Assembly: GCF_014203275.1 (NCBI RefSeq)
Contig: NZ_JACHIP010000005.1
Location: 310,001 to 374,000, forward strand
Length of the DNA: 64,000 nucleotides
Direction: 5' to 3'
Source: Granulicella aggregans
GTDB taxonomy: Bacteria > Acidobacteriota > Terriglobia > Terriglobales > Acidobacteriaceae
The position numbers and the translations under genes were made by a program. Shown here piece by piece: positions 53,733-61,879 of the stretch. The stretch's first letter is position 1. Each line of letters starts with the position of its first letter. The notes below the pieces were generated by a model. That model saw only the letters and a list, made by a program, of their open reading frames with translations, searched no databases and was not told where the DNA came from.

Positions 53733-56700
53733 ATGTGGATCGTAAGACTGGCGCTCCGGCGTCCTTACACGTTTGTCGTTGTGTCGATGCTCATCCTCGC
53801 CCTGGGCATCGGCTCCGCCATTGAAGCCCCCAAGGACATCTTCCCCTACATCGACATCCCCGTCGTCACTATCGTCTGGGCCTACCCCGGTCTAACCCCC
53901 ACCGAGATGGAAGGCCGCATCGTCACCATCTGCGAGCGCGCCCTCACCACCACCGTCAACGACATCGAACACTCCGAGTCCGAGTCCTACCAGGGTGTCT
54001 CGGTCGTTAAAGTCTTCTTTCAACCCACCGTAAAAGTCGACCTCGCCGTCGCGCAGGTCACGGCCATCATGCAGACCATACTGCGTGGCCTTCCCCCCGG
54101 CAGCTTCCCTCCCAACGTCATCAAGTACGACGCCTCTAGCGTTCCCATCGTCCAACTGGGACTCTCCGGCGAAGGCCTCTCCGAGACCGACCTCTACGAC
54201 CTCGGCCTCAGCTTCATACGCCCCCGCCTCGCCACCGTTCAGGGTGCCGCTGTCCCCCTCCCTTACGGCGGCAAAGCCCGCCAGGTCATGGTCGACGCCG
54301 ACCCCGACCTGATGTACGCGAAACACATCTCCGCCGCCGACGTCTCCACCGCCATCGGCCAACAGAACCTCATCCTCCCCGCCGGCACCGCCCGCCTCGG
54401 TGGTCGCGAGTACGTCGTCAAAGTCAACAGCAGCCCCACCATCGTCTCCGCCCTCAACGACCTCCCCGTTCGCGCCGCCAATGGTGCCGTCGTCTATATA
54501 AAGGATGTCGCCCAGGTGGAACTCGGCTTCGCCGTCCAGACCAACGTCGTCCGTGAGAACGGCAAGCGTGGTGCCCTGCTGACCGTCCTCAAGAATGGCA
54601 AAACCTCCACTATCGACATCGTCGACGGCGTCAAGCAGGCCATCCCCCGCATCACTGCCGACCTGCCCCAAGGCCTCAAGGTCACGCCGCTCTTCGACCA
54701 GTCCATCTTCGTCAAAAGCTCCATCAGCGAGGTCGTCCGCGAGGCCACCATCGCCGCCGTGCTCACCGGCCTGATGATCCTGCTCTTCCTCGGAAGCTGG
54801 CGTAGCACCATCATCGTCTGCGTGTCCATTCCGCTCTCCATCGCGACCTCGCTCATCATCCTCACCGCCCTCGGCGAGACCATCAACGTTATGACCCTCG
54901 GCGGTCTCGCGCTCGCCGTCGGCATCCTCGTCGACGACGCCACCGTCGAGATCGAGAACACCCATCGCAACATGGGCGAGCAAAAATCTCTCGTCCGCGC
55001 CATCCTCGACTCCGCCGAGCAGGTCGCAGCACCCGCCTTCGTCTCCACGCTCTCCATCTGCATCGTCTTCATCCCGGTCGTCCTGCTCACCGGCGCGGCG
55101 AAGTTCCTCTTCACCCCGCTGGCCGAAGCCGTAGCCTTCGCCATGATGGCCTCTTACTTCCTTTCACGAACCCTCGTTCCCACCATGATGCACTTCCTCC
55201 TCCCCGCCGAACTCGTCCTCTATCAGGACGAAGCCGCCGCCATCGAGGAAGAAAAGCACAACTGGATCTGGCGCTGGCACAAGAAGTTCGATCATCAGTT
55301 CGAGAAGTTCCGACATAAGTACAAGGGCGTCCTCGCGTGGTGCCTCGACAACCCCGCCATCACGCTCACGATGTTCGCCGCCTTCATCCTTCTCTCGCTT
55401 CCGCTCGTCTTCGTCATCGGCCGCGACTTCTTCCCTTACGTCGACTCCGGCCAGATGCGACTCCACGTCACTCCGCCCGAAGGCATGCGCATCGAAGACT
55501 CTGAACAGTACTTCGCCGCCGTCGAAAAAGAGATTCGCCACGTCATCCCGCCCGACGAGGTCAAGCTCATCCTCGACAATATCGGTCTTCCCAACGGGGG
55601 CATCAACCTCGCCTTCGGCAGCACCGGTACCATCAGCAACTCAGACGGCGAAGTCCTCATCGCCTTGAACCCCGGCAAACGCGATACCGAGCGCTATATG
55701 CGCGAACTTCGCGCCGACCTTGCCCAGAAGTTCCCGGACGGAGACTTCTTCTTTGCGCCCGCCAACATCACCAACCAGATCCTCGACTTTGGCCTGCCCG
55801 CGCCCATCGACTTGCAGATTGTCGGTCGCGGCAAGAACAACTATCAGATCGCCCAGGAACTCCAGAAGAAGATCGCCGCCATTCCCGGCGCGGTCGACGT
55901 CCACATCCACCAGCAGGTGTCCTATCCAACGATGCAGGTCAACGTCGACCGCAGCCGCGCCCGCCAGCTTGGCCTGACCCAGCAGGACGTAGCCCAGGGC
56001 ATGCTCATCTCGCTGACCGGCACCGCCCAGACCGCTCCCAACCAGTGGCTGAACCCGCTCAACGGAGTTAACTACCAGGTCGTTGTGCAGACGCCCATCT
56101 ATCGCAACAGCAGCCTGCAGGAACTGGCTCGTACTCCCATCAGCTCGCCGAATGGCAACTCCAGCCAACTCCTCGGCAACCTCGCGAGCTTCCGTCGCGA
56201 CGCCTCGCCCATCGTCATCGACCACTACAACATTCAGCCCACGTTCGACGTCTATGCGGATGTTGACCAGCGCGACCTCGGCGGCGTCGCCAGCGACATC
56301 CAGAAGATCATGGACGACACCAAGAAGTCGCTCCCGGCAGGCACCGTTCTCACCCTACGCGGTGAAGTCAAGACCATGCAGGACTCCTTCATCCGCCTTG
56401 GCATCGGCATCATCTTCGCGATCGCCCTGGTCTACCTGCTGATGGCCGTCAACTTCCAAAGCTGGCTCGATCCGCTAATCATCCTCATGGCCATCCCCGG
56501 CGCCTTCTGCGGAATCCTCTGGATGCTCTTCGCCACCCAGACTACCTTCAGCGTGCCCTCGCTGATGGGCGCGATCATGACCATCGGTGTAGCCACCGCG
56601 AACTCGATCCTGATGGTCGTCTTCGCCAACGACGAGCGCGTTGCCGGTAAGGACCGCTACGAGGCTGCCCTAAACGCTGGCTTCACCCGACTCCGTCCCG

Positions 56701-56960
56701 TCTGCATGACCGCCCTTGCCATGATCATCGGAATGCTGCCGATGGCGTTGGCCTTCGGGGAAGGCGGCGAACAGAACGCCCCACTCGGTCGCGCCGTAAT
56801 CGGAGGCCTTCTGCTCGCCACGGTCGGCACCCTCTTTATCGTCCCGGTAATTTATTCACTGCTCAAGAAAAACCCGCCCATCGACTTCTCCAAAGAGATC
56901 GACGAAGAGTACACCGAAGGCGACCCCAACGAAACGTCCCAGAAGGAGCAGTACGCCTGA
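53733..56960 (+). CDS. RND-family efflux pump, inner-membrane permease
   Basis: 1075 residues with the 12-helix RND plan: helix 1 near residue 12-30, a large periplasmic loop, helices 2-6 about 335-540, a second periplasmic loop and helices 8-12 about 885-1040. VGILVDDATVEIENTHRN in helix 4 holds the proton-relay aspartates. PKDIFPYIDIPVVTIVWAYPG and the paired repeats fit the AcrB/MdtB (HAE) class rather than heavy-metal CusA, though class is not certain. It is the first gene of a three-gene operon; its stop overlaps the adaptor start by one base (TGATG). Confidence 0.92.
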   Translation: MWIVRLALRRPYTFVVVSMLILALGIGSAIEAPKDIFPYIDIPVVTIVWAYPGLTPTEMEGRIVTICERALTTTVNDIEHSESESYQGVSVVKVFFQPTVKVDLAVAQVTAIMQTILRGLPPGSFPPNVIKYDASSVPIVQLGLSGEGLSETDLYDLGLSFIRPRLATVQGAAVPLPYGGKARQVMVDADPDLMYAKHISAADVSTAIGQQNLILPAGTARLGGREYVVKVNSSPTIVSALNDLPVRAANGAVVYIKDVAQVELGFAVQTNVVRENGKRGALLTVLKNGKTSTIDIVDGVKQAIPRITADLPQGLKVTPLFDQSIFVKSSISEVVREATIAAVLTGLMILLFLGSWRSTIIVCVSIPLSIATSLIILTALGETINVMTLGGLALAVGILVDDATVEIENTHRNMGEQKSLVRAILDSAEQVAAPAFVSTLSICIVFIPVVLLTGAAKFLFTPLAEAVAFAMMASYFLSRTLVPTMMHFLLPAELVLYQDEAAAIEEEKHNWIWRWHKKFDHQFEKFRHKYKGVLAWCLDNPAITLTMFAAFILLSLPLVFVIGRDFFPYVDSGQMRLHVTPPEGMRIEDSEQYFAAVEKEIRHVIPPDEVKLILDNIGLPNGGINLAFGSTGTISNSDGEVLIALNPGKRDTERYMRELRADLAQKFPDGDFFFAPANITNQILDFGLPAPIDLQIVGRGKNNYQIAQELQKKIAAIPGAVDVHIHQQVSYPTMQVNVDRSRARQLGLTQQDVAQGMLISLTGTAQTAPNQWLNPLNGVNYQVVVQTPIYRNSSLQELARTPISSPNGNSSQLLGNLASFRRDASPIVIDHYNIQPTFDVYADVDQRDLGGVASDIQKIMDDTKKSLPAGTVLTLRGEVKTMQDSFIRLGIGIIFAIALVYLLMAVNFQSWLDPLIILMAIPGAFCGILWMLFATQTTFSVPSLMGAIMTIGVATANSILMVVFANDERVAGKDRYEAALNAGFTRLRPVCMTALAMIIGMLPMALAFGEGGEQNAPLGRAVIGGLLLATVGTLFIVPVIYSLLKKNPPIDFSKEIDEEYTEGDPNETSQKEQYA

Positions 56961-58600
56961 TGCCCACGCCCGACAATCGTTCCGACAATCAGCGGCTTGC
57001 GAACTCCTTCGCCGACCCCAACTCCCTCGACGATCAGAAGCTCGGCAACGCCTTCGTCGAATCGAACTCCAGCAAGAAGAAGAAGCACCATCACGAAGAC
57101 CACGATCACGATCGTTCGAACAAGAAGCCCGTCAACAAGCGCATCCTCTTCTTCTTCATCATCGCCGTGGTGGTCGTCTTCCTACTCGTCTTCTTGCTCG
57201 GCTTCCTGCCCCGTCACTCCCGCAACAAGGAGATCGAAGCCCGCGCCAAAGATCAGAAAGACTCGGTGCCCGTCGTCCAGGTGCAGCAGATCAAGCACGC
57301 GCAGGATACCGCTGGCCTCACCGTCCCCGGCACCACCACTCCGCTCATTGAGGCCTACGTCTACGCCCGCTCGAACGGCTACATCTCCCGCCGTCTCGTC
57401 GACATCGGCGACCATGTCCGCAAGGGCCAACTGCTCGCCATCATCGACTCCCCCGACCTCGACCAGCAGGTCGACCAGGCCCGCGAACAGGTCTCCCAGG
57501 CCGAGTCGCAGGTAGCCCAGCAGAAGGCGCAGCTTGCTCTCGCCACCGTCACCGTCCAGCGCTACCGCGTCCTCGTTGCCAAAGGCGTCTTCTCGAAACA
57601 GGATGGCGACCAGCGCGAGACCGATTACCAGGGTGAGATCGCCAACGTAGCCGCCGCCGAACGCAACGTTGAAGCCTTCAAGGCCAACCTCCGCCGCACC
57701 ATCGCCCTTCAGAGCTACGAACGCGTCACTGCCCCCTTCGACGGCGTCGTCACCGCCCGCAACTTCGACGTCGGTGCCTTAGTCTCCGCGTCTGGTTCGG
57801 CCAATGGCTCCGGCGCGGGCGCACCGCAAGGCCAGCAAACCGGCTCAGCCAGCGGAGCTACCAACAACTCCGGCACCTCCGGCTCTTCTTCCACTGCCGC
57901 CAGCCCGAGCACAGGTGGCGGCCAGGGCGGAGCACTCTTCTCCATCGCCCAGGTCCAGCGCCTTCGCATCCTCGTCTCCGTACCCGAGGGCTACGCTCCA
58001 CAGGTCTTCGTCGGCCAGCATGCCACCGTCAACCTCCAGGGCGCACCCGACGCCAGCTTCTACGGCGACGTCACCCGCACCGCCTCCTCCATCGACCAGA
58101 ACACTCGGACACTCCTCACAGAAGTCCAGGTCGACAACAAATCAGGCAAACTGCTCTCGGGCATGTACGCCGTCGTCACCTTCGACGCCATCAAGGGCAC
58201 GGGCTCCATCCTCGTCCCCAGCGATGCCATCGCAATCCGCAAGGACAAGTCCGTCATCGCCATCCTGACCAGCGACAACAAAGTCCGTATGCAGCCCGTA
58301 CAGATTGGCCGCGACTACGGCCCATCCACCGAGATCACATCTGGCCTCAAAGACGGCGACACCATCATCACTGAGATCACCGACGACATCACCGATGGCG
58401 CACCGGTCAAGCCGAAAGCCGCTGGCGGTCCCGGAGAAAACCCCGACGCAAAGAGCACCATCAACCAGCCAGCCCCTCCCGGCGGCCCTAGCCAGTACGG
58501 CAACCAGTCCATCACCGACCAGAACATGCAAGGCAAAAACGCCCAACCCCAGAAGAAGTCCGGCAAGAGCAATGACTCAAAGTCGGGGAGCAAGCAATAA
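56960..58600 (+). CDS. RND periplasmic adaptor (HlyD/MFP family) with His-rich cytoplasmic tail
   Basis: 546 residues. Residues 1-60 are cytoplasmic and include KKKKHHHEDHDHDRSNKK (about 39-56); a single transmembrane anchor spans about 61-82. Then come the barrel-sandwich lipoyl halves (YVYARSNGYISRRLVDIGDHVRKGQLL and YERVTAPFDGVVTARNFDVGALV) around a helical hairpin (DLDQQVDQAREQVSQAESQVAQQ). A Gly/Ser/Ala-rich insertion of about 45 residues lies after residue 275, and the C-terminal 60 residues are low-complexity. It bridges pump and TolC-like channel. The anchored form without lipoprotein signal is usual for the HlyD/EmrA style. Confidence 0.9.
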   Translation: MPTPDNRSDNQRLANSFADPNSLDDQKLGNAFVESNSSKKKKHHHEDHDHDRSNKKPVNKRILFFFIIAVVVVFLLVFLLGFLPRHSRNKEIEARAKDQKDSVPVVQVQQIKHAQDTAGLTVPGTTTPLIEAYVYARSNGYISRRLVDIGDHVRKGQLLAIIDSPDLDQQVDQAREQVSQAESQVAQQKAQLALATVTVQRYRVLVAKGVFSKQDGDQRETDYQGEIANVAAAERNVEAFKANLRRTIALQSYERVTAPFDGVVTARNFDVGALVSASGSANGSGAGAPQGQQTGSASGATNNSGTSGSSSTAASPSTGGGQGGALFSIAQVQRLRILVSVPEGYAPQVFVGQHATVNLQGAPDASFYGDVTRTASSIDQNTRTLLTEVQVDNKSGKLLSGMYAVVTFDAIKGTGSILVPSDAIAIRKDKSVIAILTSDNKVRMQPVQIGRDYGPSTEITSGLKDGDTIITEITDDITDGAPVKPKAAGGPGENPDAKSTINQPAPPGGPSQYGNQSITDQNMQGKNAQPQKKSGKSNDSKSGSKQ

Positions 58601-60753
58601 TGCGCCCACTGACATCATCCATAAAGAATCGTCATCTCGACCGAAGCGCAGCGAAGTGGAGAAACCACCGCATTTCGCTCTTACCCTTAGCCCTGCTCGC
58701 AACCAGTCTCGCATCTGCGCAGACCACGATTGAGCCATCCGCCGGAGCTGTAACGTCGCCAGTTACAAATCAGCAGACAGTCCCTGACGCTCCACGTTTG
58801 AATCTACCGCCCATCACGCCATTCACCGCCGCACCCGCATCTCCCGCGCCGCAACTCAGCCGCGACGAGGCCGTAGATACCTCTCCTACTCGTTCCGCCC
58901 CCAAAGGCCTGCGCCCGGACTTCCTAGGCTTCCTTGGCCCGTATCGCCGAGCTACAGTTCCACAACTGTTCCCCGGCACAGGAGAACGCCTCAACTCCTT
59001 GGTAAAAGAGGGCAAGCTCTACCTCACCCTGCACGACGCCATCGCCTTGGCCATCGAGAACAATCTCGACGTCGAAGTCGAGCGCTATAACATCGTCCTC
59101 GCCGACACCGACCTAGTTCGCGCCAAAGGCGGCGGCAGCACCCGCGGCATCGACTTCACGATCCAGGAGCCACAGAACGGCGTTGGTGGCCCCGGCAGCC
59201 CTCTGCTCAACACTGCCGCCGTCAGCACCAATCCTGTAACTCCTACGGTTACAGATCTCACCTCGCTCAATTCCATGGTGCAGTCCCAGCAAAACCTGTC
59301 CGAAGCTGGCACCGGCTCTACCTATTCTCAAGGTCCCAACATCCCGCTCTACGATCCCAGCCTCTTCGCGGAATCAGGCTACCTGCAGCGCTCCAACACC
59401 ACCACGCTGACCTCCACTACCGGCACCGACGCAGGCAGCACCACAACCACCCAGACGGGCAGCCTGAAATATGTAACCGCTAACGTTGCTTATCTGCAAG
59501 GCTTCAGCACCGGCGCTCAGATTGAAGCCACCATCAACAACGACTCCTCCGTCGTCTACGGCTCCGCCTCGCAGTACGATCCCTTCGCCACGGTAAGCAC
59601 CTCCAGCACCGTCACCCAGCCGTTACTGCGCGGGCGCGGGCGCGAAGTAAATCTCCGTTATCTCCACATTGCGGGCAATAATCGCAAGGCGTCCCGCCTC
59701 CTCTTCGAGCAGCAGGTCCTCGAAACCATCTACGGCACCTCCCGGCTCTACTTCGACCTCGTCTCGTTGGGAGAGAACGTGACCGTCAAGCAGGAGTCCC
59801 TCCGCGCCTCGCAAAAGCTCGTTGAAGATGACGAATCGCAGGTCGACCAAGGCACCCTTGCCCCCATCGAACTCACCCGTGCTCGCGCTCTGCTCGGCAG
59901 CAGCCAGTTCGATCTCATCCAGGCCCAGGGCCTCTATCGCCAGCAGGAGGTCATCCTCCGCGACGAACTCATTCGCACCGGCTCGCCTGTCTTCGCTGCG
60001 CAGTTTACCGAGATCGTCCCCACCGACCGCATCCTCGTCCCCGACCAGCCCGATCCCTTGAACGTCCCCGACCTGATCCAGCAGGGCCTCGCCCGCCGCC
60101 CCGACCTGGCCCAGGCCGCTCTCCAGATCAAGAACGGAGAGATTAGCGTCAAAGCCTCCCGCAACCAGGCGCTGCCGCAGCTCAACCTCTACGGCAACGT
60201 CGAAACCCGAGGCTCCTCCGAGCAAGCCTACGAGCAACTCGGCAGCACTGGCACCGGTCTCCCCACCATCCCGCAGAACTTCGCCCTTGGCGGCCTCCGC
60301 ACTTCCACCATCTATCAGGGAGGCGTCCAACTTACCCTGCCGCTTCGCAACCGCGTAGCCCAGTCGGATGCAGCCCGCGACACCATCCAGCTGCGCCAGG
60401 CTCAGGCCCGCACCGAAAAGCTCGCCAACCAGATTCGCGAGGCCATAGAGAACGCCGTCATCGCAGTCGACACCGCATACGCCGCCTACAAAGCCGCGAC
60501 CACTAGCCGCGACTACCAGGAGCAGCTGCTGCAATCCGAACGAGACAAGCTGACCGTCGGCTCGTCGACCAACCTCCTTGTAGTCCAGAACGAGACCTAC
60601 CTCGCCCAGGCTCGCTCTACCGAGATCGCTGCGCGCAGCAACTGGAAGAAGGCCCAGATCGACCTCGACCACGCCATCGGCAATCTACTCGACCGCAATA
60701 ACATCAAGCTCGACGATGCCATCTCCGGCACAATCGCCAATACGCAGCCATGA
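58600..60753 (+). CDS. TolC-family outer-membrane efflux protein
   Basis: 717 residues, longer than usual because of a Pro-rich N-terminal region and a Ser/Thr-rich insert (about 200-290). The start ATG overlaps the adaptor stop by one base (TAATG). The n-region of the signal peptide, NRHLDRSAAKWRNHR, is encoded by what looks like a dispersed genomic repeat; the hydrophobic core ISLLPLALLATSLASAQ follows. TolC-type features: LTLHDAIALAIENNLDVEVER, VTQPLLRGRGREVNLRYL, ELTRARALLGSSQFDLIQAQGLY, PDLAQAALQIKNGEISVKASRNQALPQLNLYG (split here across the second repeat) and SRSNWKKAQIDLDHAIG-like end. It completes the tripartite pump. Confidence 0.88.
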   Translation: MRPLTSSIKNRHLDRSAAKWRNHRISLLPLALLATSLASAQTTIEPSAGAVTSPVTNQQTVPDAPRLNLPPITPFTAAPASPAPQLSRDEAVDTSPTRSAPKGLRPDFLGFLGPYRRATVPQLFPGTGERLNSLVKEGKLYLTLHDAIALAIENNLDVEVERYNIVLADTDLVRAKGGGSTRGIDFTIQEPQNGVGGPGSPLLNTAAVSTNPVTPTVTDLTSLNSMVQSQQNLSEAGTGSTYSQGPNIPLYDPSLFAESGYLQRSNTTTLTSTTGTDAGSTTTTQTGSLKYVTANVAYLQGFSTGAQIEATINNDSSVVYGSASQYDPFATVSTSSTVTQPLLRGRGREVNLRYLHIAGNNRKASRLLFEQQVLETIYGTSRLYFDLVSLGENVTVKQESLRASQKLVEDDESQVDQGTLAPIELTRARALLGSSQFDLIQAQGLYRQQEVILRDELIRTGSPVFAAQFTEIVPTDRILVPDQPDPLNVPDLIQQGLARRPDLAQAALQIKNGEISVKASRNQALPQLNLYGNVETRGSSEQAYEQLGSTGTGLPTIPQNFALGGLRTSTIYQGGVQLTLPLRNRVAQSDAARDTIQLRQAQARTEKLANQIREAIENAVIAVDTAYAAYKAATTSRDYQEQLLQSERDKLTVGSSTNLLVVQNETYLAQARSTEIAARSNWKKAQIDLDHAIGNLLDRNNIKLDDAISGTIANTQP
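58631..58680 (+). repeat. Dispersed repeat-like sequence inside the TolC-like coding start
   Basis: GTCATCTCGACCGAAGCGCA continuing into GCGAAGTGGAGAAACC and GCATTTCGC matches, from memory, a short repeat scattered between genes in Terriglobia. Here it is in frame within a gene. No second copy was noticed in this window. Confidence 0.45.
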
Positions 60754-60814
60754 TCCGCTTATTTTGGCCAGAACGGCCATCTCACGCATTCATCGGCCAT
60801 TTACAGTATTAAAG

Positions 60815-61762
60815 ATGGCAAAAACTGCAAAGGTCGATCTGGTCGGCGTCGGTCTCAACGCTACGGACACCGTAATCCCACTATCCAAATACCCCACCCG
60901 CGGCTCTAAAGTCGAGTACAGTCACGCCTCCGTCCTTCCAGGCGGCCAGGTCGCCTCCACCGTCGTCGCCTGCCAACGCTGGGGCATGAAGACCCGCTAC
61001 GTCGGTAAACTCGGCGATGATGTCGCCGCCACCCTCCACCGCGAAGCCTTCGCCCACGCCGGCGTCGAGACGCGCCTTATCACCGTCAACGGCGGCGCAA
61101 GCTCACAGTCCCTCATCCTCGTTGACGACGGTGGTGAGCGCACCGTCCTCTGCCGCCGCGACGAACGCATGAATCTGCGGCCAGAAGAGTTGAATCGCGA
61201 CTGGATCGTCAACGCAGGCGCCCTTCACGTCGACGGCTACGACACCGCCGCCGCCACCGTCGCCGCCCAGTGGGCGCGAGAGGCAGGCGTCCCCGTTATC
61301 GCCGACCTCGACGAGACCTACCCCGGTATCGAAGACCTCCTCGCCAACGTGGATTACCTCGTAGCCAGCCGCGACTTCCCCATCCGCCTCATGGGCGAAT
61401 CGAACCTGGAGTTCGCCTTGCAGCGGATGCAGCGCCGCTTCGGATCCCGCATCACCGCCGCCACCCTCGGCGAAGACGGCGTCCTGGCTTGGGATGGCGA
61501 ACAGTTCCACCACGCCCCCGCTTTCCGGGTCCCTGTCGTCGACACAACCGGCGCAGGCGACATCTTCCACGCCGGCTTCATCTACGGCATGCTTCAGGAT
61601 TGGCCCCTGCAGCGCCAGTTGGACTTCGCCTGCGCCGCAGCAGCCCTTAACTGCACCCAGGTCGGCGCACGCGGAGGCATTATGCCCGTCGACGTCATTG
61701 AAGAGTTGATGGCAACCGGCCCACGCTACGACAGCGCCTTTTGCATTCAGCTCGCCGACTAA
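60815..61762 (+). CDS. PfkB-family sugar kinase (ribokinase-like)
   Basis: 315 residues from ATG 60815; a longer frame from 60716 runs into the TolC-like gene and is rejected. N-terminal GVGLNATDTV and PGGQVASTVVACQRWG form the substrate side; VVDTTGAGDIFHAGF carries the anion hole and catalytic D249, and AAAALNCTQVGARGG ends the nucleotide region. It should phosphorylate a sugar or nucleoside with ATP; the exact substrate is open. It lies 61 bp after the efflux operon and before a GH20 enzyme, so use of released (amino) sugars is possible but unproven. Confidence 0.9.
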   Translation: MAKTAKVDLVGVGLNATDTVIPLSKYPTRGSKVEYSHASVLPGGQVASTVVACQRWGMKTRYVGKLGDDVAATLHREAFAHAGVETRLITVNGGASSQSLILVDDGGERTVLCRRDERMNLRPEELNRDWIVNAGALHVDGYDTAAATVAAQWAREAGVPVIADLDETYPGIEDLLANVDYLVASRDFPIRLMGESNLEFALQRMQRRFGSRITAATLGEDGVLAWDGEQFHHAPAFRVPVVDTTGAGDIFHAGFIYGMLQDWPLQRQLDFACAAAALNCTQVGARGGIMPVDVIEELMATGPRYDSAFCIQLAD

Positions 61763-61879
61763 AAAAATGGCGCACTAGGGCAAAGCGGGCCGGTAATTGA
61801 ATGCTTAGCCGGGATATGATCATTTCAATCCCGACTAGACCTCTGCCGGCCCGACCTAAGTAAGAAGGAGACCCCTCTG

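Noticed and set aside
53892..54983. Minus-strand open frame (363 codons) inside the RND pump gene
   Set aside because: Extreme Gly/Asp/Glu bias and full overlap with the pump; a codon-bias artefact.
59623..60672. Long minus-strand open frame (349 codons) inside the TolC-like gene
   Set aside because: Antisense to clear TolC motifs; Gly/Asp/Leu/Val-rich shadow caused by strong C bias at third codon positions.
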